64,000 bases of DNA. Source: Flavobacterium sp. 123 (GTDB lineage Bacteria > Bacteroidota > Bacteroidia > Flavobacteriales > Flavobacteriaceae). Made by a program: the position numbers and the translations under genes. The notes beneath the pieces were generated by a model. It did no database searches and was not told the origin of the DNA. It saw nothing but the letters and a program-made list of their open reading frames with translations. Numbering within the stretch: position 1 is the stretch's first letter; each line of letters starts with the position of its first letter. The DNA is taken from assembly GCF_003634825.1 (NCBI RefSeq), contig NZ_RBXD01000001.1, positions 332,501 to 396,500 on the forward strand, in the 5' to 3' direction. This document shows positions 50,201 through 59,078 of this stretch, piece after piece.

Positions 50201-51262
50201 ATGACATTAGAAACAAAAAAAAGTGTTTTTGTGGCATTAGGAAAATTTTTAAAACAGTTTTCTGAAAGCAATACAATTAAAAATTCCAACGTTTTAAACA
50301 ACGATTTATTTTTTGATGATTGTATCAAATTAATTCATTTATCACAATCTCATAATGGGTGGTACACTCCTGAACAAGTTTATTTTTCATTACAATCTTG
50401 GGCCGAAGCCTTAACAGAAGAAAATCTAAACGAATGGATTTCAAGCTATGATTTCAACACTGTTACGCCTAAAAATATTGCCTTAATTCTAGCTGGAAAC
50501 ATACCGCTAGTTGGCTTTCATGATTTTCTGTCCGTACTAATAAGCGGTCATAGTGTATTAGTGAAAACATCCTCAAATGACCAGCACCTTTTGCCTTTTT
50601 TAGCAAAATACATTATTGCTATTGAACCAGAGTTTGCTAACAAAATAGCTTTCTTAGAAGGAAAATTAGAAAATTTCGATGCCGTTATTGCAACAGGAAG
50701 CAATAATACAGCACGTTATTTTGAATACTATTTTAAAGACAAACCTTCAATTATTCGCAAAAGCCGAAATTCAGTTGCTATACTAAATGGAGAAGAAACT
50801 AAAGAACAATTAATCGCTTTAGGAGAAGATATCTTCAGATATTTTGGATTAGGTTGCCGCAATGTTTCTAAGTTATTTGTACCGAAAGGATATTCATTTG
50901 ATACTTTTTTCGAAGCTATTTTTGAATACCAAGACGTAATACATTATGAAAAATACGCTAATAATTACGATTATAACAAAGCGGTTTTCTTGATGAGTAA
51001 TTTCAAATTGCTTGATAATGGTTTTTTGACCATAAAAGAAGATTCTAGTTATGCTTCACCGATTTCTAGTGTTTTTTACGAATTTTATGAAAATCTTGCC
51101 GATTTAGAAAAACGATTAGAATCAGAAAACGAGCAAATTCAATGTATAGTAAGCAATAATCACATAAAAAATAGTATTCCGTTTGGAACAACACAAAGCC
51201 CAAAATTATGGGATTACGCAGATAACCTAGATACTATTTCGTTTTTGTTAACAATAAAGTAA
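50201..51262 (+). CDS. Acyl-CoA reductase (LuxC-like family)
   Basis: 353 residues of the aldehyde-dehydrogenase-like LuxC family, which reduces acyl-CoA or acyl-thioester with a cysteine nucleophile. The candidate catalytic Cys219 lies in FGLGCRNVSK. KNIALILAGNIPLVGFHDF is the family's nucleotide-binding start. No luciferase or fatty-acid genes are nearby; serC-serA follow on the same strand after 90 bp. Actual substrate unknown. Confidence 0.83.
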   Translation: MTLETKKSVFVALGKFLKQFSESNTIKNSNVLNNDLFFDDCIKLIHLSQSHNGWYTPEQVYFSLQSWAEALTEENLNEWISSYDFNTVTPKNIALILAGNIPLVGFHDFLSVLISGHSVLVKTSSNDQHLLPFLAKYIIAIEPEFANKIAFLEGKLENFDAVIATGSNNTARYFEYYFKDKPSIIRKSRNSVAILNGEETKEQLIALGEDIFRYFGLGCRNVSKLFVPKGYSFDTFFEAIFEYQDVIHYEKYANNYDYNKAVFLMSNFKLLDNGFLTIKEDSSYASPISSVFYEFYENLADLEKRLESENEQIQCIVSNNHIKNSIPFGTTQSPKLWDYADNLDTISFLLTIK

Positions 51263-51352
51263 AAAAATGTTTAATTATTTCGAATTATTTAACGCTTTTT
51301 AAAGTCCTATTACCGAAATTTGCATTTTTAAATTTTGGACATAATCTACACC

Positions 51353-52423
51353 ATGAAAAAACACAACTACAGCGCAGGACCTTGTATTTTACCACAAGAA
51401 GTTTTTGAAAAATCAGCACAAGCTATATTAAACTTCAATAACTCTGGATTATCGATCTTAGAAATATCACACCGAAGTAAAGACTTTGTTGCGGTTATGG
51501 ATGAAGCTAGAGCATTAGTTATTGAACTATTAGGATTAGAGGGCAAAGGATATCAAGCTCTTTTCCTAGCAGGCGGAGCTAGTTTAGAATTTTTAATGGT
51601 TCCTTATAACTTGATGAAAGAAAACGGGAAAGCAGCCTATTTAGATTCTGGAACTTGGGCTTCAGCAGCTATAAAAGAGTCTAAGTTTTTTGGAGAAACT
51701 GTTATTGTAGCTTCATCAAAAGATCAAAATTACAACCACGTTCCTAAAGGATATACAGTACCTGCAGATGCGGATTATTTCCACTGCACAAGTAACAATA
51801 CTATTTTTGGAACTCAAATGAAAGAATTCCCTTCTGTTAACATACCTGTTGTATGCGACATGAGTTCAGATATTTTTTCACGTCAATTAGATTTCTCTAA
51901 ATTTGACATTATCTATGCAGGAGCACAAAAAAACATGGGACCTGCTGGAACAACTTTAGTAGTTGTTAAAGAAGAAATTCTTGGTAAAAACGGAAGAAAC
52001 ATTCCAAGTATGTTAGATTACTCTAAACATATCAAAGCAGAAAGTATGTATAATACTCCACCTGTTTTTCCAGTATACGCTTCATTGTTAACTCTACAAT
52101 GGTTGAAAAACCTAGGAGGAATTGCTGCTATTGAAAAAATAAACAATGCTAAAGCTGCTTTGCTTTATGCTGAAATTGATAGAAATCCATTATTCAAAGG
52201 AGCTGCTGCAGTTGAAGATCGTTCTAATATGAATGCTACATTCTTATTAAACGACGAAGCTCATGCACCTGTTTTTGATGCCATGTGGAAAGCAGCAGGA
52301 ATCTCAGGATTACCTGGACACCGTTCAGTGGGTGGTTACAGAGCATCTATGTACAACGCTTTACCATTAGAAAGCGTACAAGTATTAGTAGACGTAATGA
52401 AAGAATTAGAAAAATCAATTTAA
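51353..52423 (+). CDS. serC: Phosphoserine aminotransferase
   Basis: 356 residues from ATG 51353 (MKKHNYSAGP, the family's standard N-terminus; an upstream TTG at 51335 is rejected). The enzyme transfers an amino group from glutamate to 3-phosphohydroxypyruvate. PLP lysine Lys193 is in GAQKNMGPAG, and HRSVGGYRASMYNA at the C-terminus binds phosphate. It precedes serA, the previous step of the pathway. Confidence 0.96.
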   Translation: MKKHNYSAGPCILPQEVFEKSAQAILNFNNSGLSILEISHRSKDFVAVMDEARALVIELLGLEGKGYQALFLAGGASLEFLMVPYNLMKENGKAAYLDSGTWASAAIKESKFFGETVIVASSKDQNYNHVPKGYTVPADADYFHCTSNNTIFGTQMKEFPSVNIPVVCDMSSDIFSRQLDFSKFDIIYAGAQKNMGPAGTTLVVVKEEILGKNGRNIPSMLDYSKHIKAESMYNTPPVFPVYASLLTLQWLKNLGGIAAIEKINNAKAALLYAEIDRNPLFKGAAAVEDRSNMNATFLLNDEAHAPVFDAMWKAAGISGLPGHRSVGGYRASMYNALPLESVQVLVDVMKELEKSI

Positions 52424-52546
52424 ATATTCAAAAATTGAATGATTGAAAGATTTGAAAAAATCAATTTTATCACTCAATCTTTACATTAAAACAATCCAGA
52501 TTGAATCTTTAATTTTTTAAATAATTCAATCTTTAAATTAAAAAAA

Positions 52547-53497
52547 ATGAAAGTATTAGCAAACGACGGAATTTCTAAAAGCGGAATTCTAGCTTTAGAA
52601 AAAGGTGGATTTGAAGTTATAACTACTAAAGTAGCTCAAGAACAAGTAGCTAATTTTGTAAACGAAAATAATGTAAGTGTTGTTTTAGTTCGTAGCGCAA
52701 CAAAAGTTCGTAAAGATATTATTGATGCTTGCCCAGGTCTTAAAATCATCGGTCGTGGTGGTGTAGGAATGGACAACATTGATGTTGATTATGCAAAAAG
52801 CAAAGGAATTCATGTAATCAATACTCCTGCTTCATCATCAGAATCTGTAGCTGAATTAGTTTTTGCTCATTTATTTTCTGGTGTTCGTTTCTTACATGAT
52901 TCAAATAGAAATATGCCTCTTGAAGGAGACACAAACTTTGAAGGTTTGAAAAAAGCATATGCAAACGGAATCGAATTAAGAGGAAAAACTCTTGGAGTTG
53001 TTGGTATTGGCCGAATTGGTCAAGCAACTGCAAAAATGGCTCTTGGTTTAGGTATGAAAGTTATTGCTGCTGATAGTTATATTGACAAAGTAGACGTAAA
53101 AGTCGAGTTCTTTGATGGTCAATCTATCACAACTACTATCGTTTCTCAACCATTAGAATCTTTATTCAAAGAAGCTGACTTTATTACTTTACACGTTCCT
53201 GCTCAAGATGGTTACATCATCGGTGAGAAAGAATTAGCTATCATGAAAGATGGTGTAGGTATTGTAAACTGTGCTCGTGGTGGTGTTATTGATGAGGTAG
53301 CATTAGTATCAGCTTTAGATAGCGGAAAAGTATTATTTGCTGGATTAGATGTTTTTGAAAACGAACCAACACCTGCAATGGCACTTTTAATGCACCATAA
53401 AATCTCTATGACTCCTCATATTGGAGCTGCTACTGGAGAAGCACAAGATAGAATTGGTACTGAATTAGCACAACAAATCATCAGCCTATTAGGATAA
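52547..53497 (+). CDS. serA: D-3-phosphoglycerate dehydrogenase (short, no ACT domain)
   Basis: 316 residues of the D-2-hydroxyacid dehydrogenase family. NAD-binding GIGRIGQATA, catalytic Arg in NCARGGVIDE, Glu in DVFENEPTP and His in TPHIGAAT are in place. Unlike E. coli SerA it lacks the C-terminal serine-binding ACT domain, so feedback inhibition by that route is unlikely. It follows serC, confirming a serine biosynthesis role. Confidence 0.92.
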   Translation: MKVLANDGISKSGILALEKGGFEVITTKVAQEQVANFVNENNVSVVLVRSATKVRKDIIDACPGLKIIGRGGVGMDNIDVDYAKSKGIHVINTPASSSESVAELVFAHLFSGVRFLHDSNRNMPLEGDTNFEGLKKAYANGIELRGKTLGVVGIGRIGQATAKMALGLGMKVIAADSYIDKVDVKVEFFDGQSITTTIVSQPLESLFKEADFITLHVPAQDGYIIGEKELAIMKDGVGIVNCARGGVIDEVALVSALDSGKVLFAGLDVFENEPTPAMALLMHHKISMTPHIGAATGEAQDRIGTELAQQIISLLG

Positions 53498-53595
53498 ATA
53501 GTTGTTGCTGAAATATAAAAAGTAAATAGTTACATATCGTTTACTATTTCCTTTTTTTTTGTTTAGATTTGGATTCTAATCTAAATTCCCCCAAT

Positions 53596-54159
53596 ATGTT
53601 TGAACAATTAACACAATTAGCACAACAATTTGGAAACGAATCTGTTGTAAAAAACAATGCTATTCCAAATGAGCAAAACGAAGCTGTAATAAATGAGGCT
53701 AGCAGTTCTATTTTTTCTGGATTAAAAAACTTAATTTCAGAAGGTGGAGCGGATCAAATTGCAGGCTTATTCAAAGGAGATAGCGCTCAAGACAGTACAA
53801 ATCCTGTAGTTCAAAAACTATCCGAACAACTAAACAATAGTTTAGGAGAAAAATTTGGATTAAGTGAAGAAACCGCTTCAGGAGTTACTAGCAGTTTAGT
53901 CCCTCAAATTTTAGGTTCACTTGTTGGAAAAGCAAAAGACCCAAATGATTCTAGCTTTCAAATTTCGGATATTATCGGAGCTATTTCTGGAGATAGTAGC
54001 CAAAGTTCTGGAATAATGGATACTATTTCAAAATACGGGAGTCAATTTGGCTTAGACCAAAATGCAGATGGAAAAGTTGACATTAGTGATGCTATGTCTG
54101 CCGTAACAAAAAATAGTGATGGCATTGGAGGAATCCTTGGTAAAATTTTTGGTAAATAA
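53596..54159 (+). CDS. DUF937-like protein
   Basis: 187 residues from ATG 53596 (a TTG nine codons upstream is less likely). Rich in Gly, Ser and Asn with MFEQLTQLAQQFG at the start and repeated helical blocks (SIFSGLKNLISEGG, LVPQILGSLVGKAKD); the segment DQNADGKVDISDAMSAV looks like an EF-hand/dockerin-like calcium loop. Related to DUF937 proteins of unknown function. Confidence 0.75.
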   Translation: MFEQLTQLAQQFGNESVVKNNAIPNEQNEAVINEASSSIFSGLKNLISEGGADQIAGLFKGDSAQDSTNPVVQKLSEQLNNSLGEKFGLSEETASGVTSSLVPQILGSLVGKAKDPNDSSFQISDIIGAISGDSSQSSGIMDTISKYGSQFGLDQNADGKVDISDAMSAVTKNSDGIGGILGKIFGK

Positions 54160-54180
54160 TAGTACGATGAAATTGCAATG

Positions 54181-54212
54181 AAAATCACCTTCCAAACGAA
54201 GGTGATTTTTTT
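54181..54212 (+). terminator. Rho-independent terminator after the DUF937-like gene
   Basis: AAAATCACCTTC, loop CAAAC, GAAGGTGATTTTTTT. Confidence 0.93.
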
Positions 54213-54270
54213 GTTAAATAACTAATAATTAAGTATTTATTTTTGTAAATTTATATCTAATTAGTTTGTC

Positions 54271-54705
54271 ATGAAAAATAGTATTTACATAGTAGCAGTT
54301 ATTTTATTTTCTGTTTTAAGTTGTAAAACGCCTCAATCTGGTTTTTCGAAAACAGACAGAGCAGTCGCTGATAAAAATGACACCATCCGAATTGCTAATG
54401 ATGAATTAGAATACGAGGTAATCATAATTGATCCTGGTTTTAACACTTGGCTTAATACCGTTGCCTTACCAAGAGGTTTTTATTCACAGTCCTATTTAGA
54501 GAGTAAAAACCAATTCTACATAAGCGAATGGAACAATCGAGTACTGCAACCACAACGATACAATCCTAATTTATACGAAATGACAATCAGTTACGATTCA
54601 AATATAAATTATGGATATGAAGTGAATTATTTAATATATAATTATATGATTTATTTCCAAAACACCTATAAACAAAAACTCTACGGTCATGTTCCTCCTA
54701 GATAA
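54271..54705 (+). CDS. DUF6146-type lipoprotein
   Basis: 144 residues: signal peptide with lipobox VLSC (Cys18), then a Tyr/Asn-rich globular part (DPGFNTWLNTVALPRGFYSQSYLESKN). It resembles a flavobacterial family I recall as DUF6146. Function unknown. Confidence 0.72.
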   Translation: MKNSIYIVAVILFSVLSCKTPQSGFSKTDRAVADKNDTIRIANDELEYEVIIIDPGFNTWLNTVALPRGFYSQSYLESKNQFYISEWNNRVLQPQRYNPNLYEMTISYDSNINYGYEVNYLIYNYMIYFQNTYKQKLYGHVPPR

Positions 54706-54738
54706 TGTTTATTATATTTGTATACATCATAAGTAAAG

Positions 54739-55041
54739 ATGGAAAACTTAAAAAAACGCTGGGGAATTAATTCCAATATTCAATTAACAATTATATTTTT
54801 TGTTTTTGCAATTACAGGTTCTGCATCAGCATGGTTATCAAAACCTATTTGTTTTTGGTTAGGAATCTTAAAAGAAGATTTAGGTCATTTTTTCACACCC
54901 GTAAGATTATTACTTATTTTTCCTTTATACCAAGTACTTTTAATTTCAATAGGGTTTATTTTTGGGCAATTCAAATTCTTTTGGGCCTTCGAAAAAAAAA
55001 TGTTGAAGCGAATGGGAATGGGATTTCTTTTTAAAGAATAG
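54739..55041 (+). CDS. Small membrane protein (DUF6787-like)
   Basis: 100 residues, two hydrophobic segments (about 15-32 and 52-72) with a basic C-terminus (KKMLKRMGMGFLFKE). I recall a Bacteroidota family DUF6787 with the same pattern, but the match is from memory. It follows the DUF6146-like gene by 33 bp. Confidence 0.62.
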   Translation: MENLKKRWGINSNIQLTIIFFVFAITGSASAWLSKPICFWLGILKEDLGHFFTPVRLLLIFPLYQVLLISIGFIFGQFKFFWAFEKKMLKRMGMGFLFKE

Positions 55042-55048
55042 ATGAAAT

Positions 55049-55363
55049 TTAGTCATTAGGATTCTTCTTCATAATCAAATAATTATAAATCCAAGTAATG
55101 GTAAAGCTTGGGATAAAATCTGAGAATGGTAAAATTTCTTCCAGAAAAGTAAACCCTCCAGCCACTTTCCCCAAAGTTCCTTTATACATCCAAGTCATTA
55201 AAAAACCAGCCAGAGGTGCCCAAATCACATCTGAAAACTCACCAATTCCAGGTATAGTAAACGAAAGCATCCCAATACAATCAAAAGCAATCCCTAAAAT
55301 TAACTTCTTATTTCTATTATTTTTGACTTTAGATATACTTTCAATTTGTACTGATTTTTTCAT
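55049..55363 (-). CDS. Small membrane protein, about 104 aa
   Basis: Start at the ATG at 55363 (MKKSVQ) rather than an upstream TTG. Hydrophobic segments at about 22-45, 52-65 and 80-100; DVIWAPLAGFLMTWMY is a conserved-looking block. Not recognised with certainty. Confidence 0.68.
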   Translation of the reverse strand: MKKSVQIESISKVKNNRNKKLILGIAFDCIGMLSFTIPGIGEFSDVIWAPLAGFLMTWMYKGTLGKVAGGFTFLEEILPFSDFIPSFTITWIYNYLIMKKNPND

Positions 55364-55403
55364 GATGATACTTTTAAAATTCAACTTGCAAAACCAATGC
55401 CAA

Positions 55404-55952
55404 TTACTTTTTTAGTTTATCCGCAAATCCTTTTTTAAGTTTAGCAATCTTAGGAGTTATAACGTAACTACAATACGACTGCTCTTTATTTCGATTGTAA
55501 TAATCACTATGATAGGTTTCTGCAGGATAAAATAATGTTGCTGGCGAAACTTTGGTAACAACTGGTTTCCCAAAAGTATTTTGTGTGTTCAGTATAGAAA
55601 TATATTCCTGAGAAATCTCTTTTTGATTTTGATTATGATAAAAAATCTCACTTCTGTATTGCGTTCCAACATCATTTCCTTGACGATTTAATGTAGTGGG
55701 ATCGTGAGTCGCAAAAAATATTTCTAATAATTCTCCAAAAGTGATTATATGAGGATCAAAGGTAATCTGAATTGCTTCGGCGTGATCTGTATCTCCATTG
55801 CAAATGTCTTTATAGGTTGGATTTACCGTTAGTCCACCTATATATCCAGAAACAACTGACTTTACCCCTTCTAATTCCAAAAAAACAGCTTCTGTGCACC
55901 AAAAACATCCTCCTGCCAAAGTTGCTATTTCAAATTCTTGTTTCATTTCCAT
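55404..55952 (-). CDS. msrA: Peptide methionine sulfoxide reductase A
   Basis: 182 residues. The catalytic Cys16 lies in GGCFWCTEA, and GDTDHAEAIQITFDP is the family's second signature. A C-terminal cysteine in the QSYCSYV segment is a candidate resolving residue. It reduces methionine-S-sulfoxide in proteins during oxidative stress. Confidence 0.95.
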   Translation of the reverse strand: MEMKQEFEIATLAGGCFWCTEAVFLELEGVKSVVSGYIGGLTVNPTYKDICNGDTDHAEAIQITFDPHIITFGELLEIFFATHDPTTLNRQGNDVGTQYRSEIFYHNQNQKEISQEYISILNTQNTFGKPVVTKVSPATLFYPAETYHSDYYNRNKEQSYCSYVITPKIAKLKKGFADKLKK

Positions 55953-56118
55953 TCTATATTTCTATTGTTAGTATTCCATCTAAAACGTATCCTGTTTTTA
56001 ATATTTCAAAGTTATCCAAAATAAATTTGCTAATTCCCTTTACTCCTTCTTTTATTAAATTCAATGAGATCATTTTATTATCGATAGAATCTTTGTTTCT
56101 TTGTAAAAATAGTTTCAA

Positions 56119-56781
56119 ATGATACAGGCAAAAAACATACACAAATTTTACGAACAACTCGAAGTCTTAAAAGGCGTTGATTTACATATCGCCAAAGGAG
56201 AAATTGTTTCAATTGTGGGTGCTTCAGGAGCTGGAAAAACTACTTTACTACAAATTTTAGGCACATTAGACAGACCTTCTTCTAAAAACGAAACCGAATT
56301 AATTATTAATGGTGAAGATGTTTTAAAAATGAATGACAAATCATTATCTAAATTTAGAAATTTAAATTTAGGCTTCATCTTTCAATTTCATCAGCTTTTA
56401 CCTGAATTCACAGCACTTGAAAATGTTTGTATTCCTGCCTATATAGCGGGTAAAAAACCTTCTATAATTGAAAAAGAAGCCAAAGATTTATTGAACTATT
56501 TAGGATTATCACATCGTATAAATCACAAGCCAAATGAACTATCAGGTGGTGAACAACAGCGTGTTGCTGTAGCAAGAGCATTAATCAATAAGCCCGATGT
56601 TATTTTTGCGGATGAACCTTCTGGAAACTTAGACACGCATTCTGCTGAAAATTTGCATCAATTATTTTTCAAATTAAGAGATGAATTTGGACAAACTTTT
56701 GTGATTGTAACACATAATGACGAATTAGCGAATATGGCTGATCGAAAACTAATAATGGTTGACGGATTAATAAGCAACTAA
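56119..56781 (+). CDS. lolD: Lipoprotein-releasing-type ABC transporter ATP-binding protein
   Basis: 220 residues: Walker [10 protein letters not shown], signature [15 protein letters not shown], Walker [14 protein letters not shown]. The DEPSGNLD form and overall size match LolD/MacB-type ATPases. No permease gene (LolC/E) is adjacent, so the name rests on family similarity only. The next gene starts 2 bp after the stop. Confidence 0.82.
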   Translation: MIQAKNIHKFYEQLEVLKGVDLHIAKGEIVSIVGASGAGKTTLLQILGTLDRPSSKNETELIINGEDVLKMNDKSLSKFRNLNLGFIFQFHQLLPEFTALENVCIPAYIAGKKPSIIEKEAKDLLNYLGLSHRINHKPNELSGGEQQRVAVARALINKPDVIFADEPSGNLDTHSAENLHQLFFKLRDEFGQTFVIVTHNDELANMADRKLIMVDGLISN

Positions 56782-56783
56782 AA

Positions 56784-57338
56784 ATGAATGCATCAGAACT
56801 TAAAACCTTCCTGGACGAAAAAGTTGAATTATACAATAATCCCAACTTCATAGAAAGTGACCCAGTTCAAATTCCACATTTATTTTCATTAAAAGAAGAC
56901 ATTGAAATAGCCGGTTTTCTTAGCGCTACAATTGCTTGGGGAAACCGTAAAATGATTATAAAAAACTCCTATCGAATGATAGAATTTATGGGAAACTCTC
57001 CATATGATTTTGTTATGTCACATCGAGAAAATGATTTAGAACGATTGGAATCCTTTGTACATCGCACTTTCAACGGTCAAGACTTTGCTAGTTTTATCAG
57101 GAGCTTGCAACATATCTACGAAAACCACAACGGATTAGAAAGTATTTTTACCAAACATCAAGAAACAAATTCGATGCAAAAAAGCATCCATGAATTCAAA
57201 AAGACGTTTTTTGATATTGCACATCCCTACCGAACTCAAAAACACATTTCAGATCCATTGAATAACTCCGCAGCAAAAAGGATTAATATATCTATAAGGG
57301 TAATTTGTGTGGTTGTTTTATTTTGCTTTTTAATTTGA
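56784..57338 (+). pseudogene. TIGR02757-family gene, 3' end lost to an insertion
   Basis: Residues 1-168 follow the TIGR02757 family (IAGFLSATIAWGNRKMI, HPYRTQKHISDPLNNSAAKR). After the Asn at 57285-57287 the family sequence should continue with an MFLRWM-like segment and run to about 250 residues; instead there are 16 unrelated residues rich in Val/Leu/Phe and a stop. The rest of the gene is not in the window. The break coincides with the left edge of a mobile element. It starts 2 bp after lolD. Function of the family is unknown. Confidence 0.85.
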
Positions 57339-57409
57339 CCGTGAAAGGGCTGTTTTTGAAATTTCAATTACAAAAGTGCTGGCTATGAAAAGCTATTCCA
57401 TATATGTAA

Positions 57410-57655
57410 TTAATCTTGTGAATCTCGTTTTGGAAAGAAATGACGTATTATTGTAGGTACGGAATAAGTTAACATTATGTCAACAATTCCTAATATTACA
57501 TTGTTTTGCCATGGTGATTCTTGAGAAATTTTTACCAGTAAGAGAATAATAGATGCCGAATATAGACCCAAGATAATAGATGAAATAATAATCTTCATCC
57601 ATATATCTGCCATGTCTCTAAACAAATTAACTGATTTCTGTGTCCTATTTCCCAT
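57410..57655 (-). CDS. Two-TM small membrane protein, third gene of an operon
   Basis: 81 residues from the ATG at 57655, which overlaps the preceding zinc-ribbon gene by 11 bp. Two hydrophobic segments (about 22-42 and 54-70) joined by a short loop (KISQESPWQNN), and a basic C-terminal tail (RHFFPKRDSQD). No homologue recognised. Small membrane proteins ending defence operons often act as effectors that disturb the membrane; here that is only a guess from layout. Confidence 0.7.
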   Translation of the reverse strand: MGNRTQKSVNLFRDMADIWMKIIISSIILGLYSASIILLLVKISQESPWQNNVILGIVDIMLTYSVPTIIRHFFPKRDSQD

Positions 57656-57986
57656 TTTCAATGTATTGGTAATATTCCACAATATTTAATTTGTCAGTAT
57701 CAAACTCAAACTTGTCAAAACCTTCCAGTTCACACGTCCTACAAATTATCGTTTCAGGAATTTCACTTTTTTTATCATAACTTTTTATTATCCGCCCACA
57801 TTCTTGATTGCTACATTCAATACTTATTCTTTTTTTAAGGACACCTTGGCGAACCGCTACTTCGCATAAAAATTTTGCCCATCGAGTTGGAATATTGAAA
57901 AAACTTCGAATGTTTTCAACAAATATTCTATCGGGGTCAGTATTTTCAACTATTGTAGCTTTGCGCTTTAAAAATTTATCAAACAT
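57645..57986 (-). CDS. Zinc-ribbon protein, second gene of an operon
   Basis: 113 residues. A helical N-terminal half with NIPTRWAKFLCEVAVRQG is followed by a C4 zinc-ribbon pattern: Cys58, Cys63 (CSNQEC) and Cys82, Cys85 (CRTC). Start 1 bp after the preceding gene's stop; end overlaps the next gene by 11 bp. Family not recognised; a protein- or nucleic-acid-binding adaptor is plausible. Confidence 0.72.
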   Translation of the reverse strand: MFDKFLKRKATIVENTDPDRIFVENIRSFFNIPTRWAKFLCEVAVRQGVLKKRISIECSNQECGRIIKSYDKKSEIPETIICRTCELEGFDKFEFDTDKLNIVEYYQYIENGK

Positions 57987-57987
57987 A

Positions 57988-58860
57988 TTAGTTCTTAGAG
58001 AGTACCAAATCTATTAAATCTGACGTTGCTAAATGTTGCCTAGGGAATACTGCAAAATTAAAAATTCCTTTTGTCGGGTCAACTACAAAAGCATCTACAC
58101 TGTGATTTTCTTTTAAAACTTTAAACGTTGTAGTTCCGACTGGGTCTTTTATTATATTTAAGTATTCAGGATGCATATCTCTTTTTAACAACAAATCCTC
58201 ATGTAATGCCTCTGTTCTAACCGACTTTGCCATTCTCACCTTCGCTTTGGATGCATCTATGTCGTCAGTATGCCACAAATCCTTGATTCCTCTATTCAAA
58301 TCACATGGTGACAATTGGATGTTGTGGGGTCTAGCAGATTCTGTAAAACTATTTAAAATATCGATATCTTCTGTGTTTTTTTTAACTCCAACTATTTTGT
58401 TATCAAGTAATGATGAAATATCTCGTTCCAAAATATTAATTGCAATAATAAAGCGAGTACCTCGCCTGCGAATTTGGACAGGAAGCAGATAGTCAATCGA
58501 CTCTTCAGCTTTCGAATCCTTATTATAAAAATCAACAATAACAGGGAACATCAAATTGTAAATTTGCTGACCGCCAGCAGTTGAAGTTGATTTGAAATAT
58601 GGATGAGTCGATAAAAAATTAGCGGGAACACTACCACGAAAATCATAAATATAAACGTGTTGTTTTAATAGTGAGAAGTTGTCAAACACTGTTTGAGTTA
58701 GAGTTGCAACATTATTGCTTTCCATTATCCGATTGATTAAATTAGGCTGGGTTTCTTTAAATTCGTTTAAATTGAAAATCGATTTTAATGCGTTTACGGA
58801 AAATGCCTTGAGCAATCTCTTGTATTGTTCTGATATGGTATTAAAGGGATTCCCGCTCAT
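57988..58860 (-). CDS. Unknown 290-aa protein, first gene of an operon
   Basis: No domain recognised. The N-terminal 120 residues look helical (ISEQYKRLLKAFSVNALKSIF); the middle carries basic stretches (VQIRRRGTRFIIAINI) and the C-terminal part has DPVGTTTFKVLKENHSVDAFVVDP. No signal peptide or membrane segment. It is divergent from the metalloprotease gene (218-bp gap) and tightly coupled to the zinc-ribbon and two-TM genes, so the three probably act together. Confidence 0.72.
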   Translation of the reverse strand: MSGNPFNTISEQYKRLLKAFSVNALKSIFNLNEFKETQPNLINRIMESNNVATLTQTVFDNFSLLKQHVYIYDFRGSVPANFLSTHPYFKSTSTAGGQQIYNLMFPVIVDFYNKDSKAEESIDYLLPVQIRRRGTRFIIAINILERDISSLLDNKIVGVKKNTEDIDILNSFTESARPHNIQLSPCDLNRGIKDLWHTDDIDASKAKVRMAKSVRTEALHEDLLLKRDMHPEYLNIIKDPVGTTTFKVLKENHSVDAFVVDPTKGIFNFAVFPRQHLATSDLIDLVLSKN

Positions 58861-59078
58861 CGTCTAAAAAAAATTAAATTTATAATTGCAATTTTATGAA
58901 ATATATCATGGGAATTTGATTACCAAAACCTTGTTTTATAATTTTGTTATTAACATTTTAATTAAAATAATAAATTTACCTGTTTAGATGCAAGACATAT
59001 TCATCAATTTATAGAAGTAAAGTAGGTCATTATTCCCCCCGACAATAATATTTGCTTTGATAAAATCAAAATTTCATT
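58861..59078. promoter_or_regulatory. Divergent intergenic region of the element's cargo
   Basis: 218 bp of A/T-rich DNA between the start codons of the 290-aa protein gene (minus) and the metalloprotease gene (plus). It must hold both promoters. I see no clear full consensus promoter or strong palindrome in it. Confidence 0.45.
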
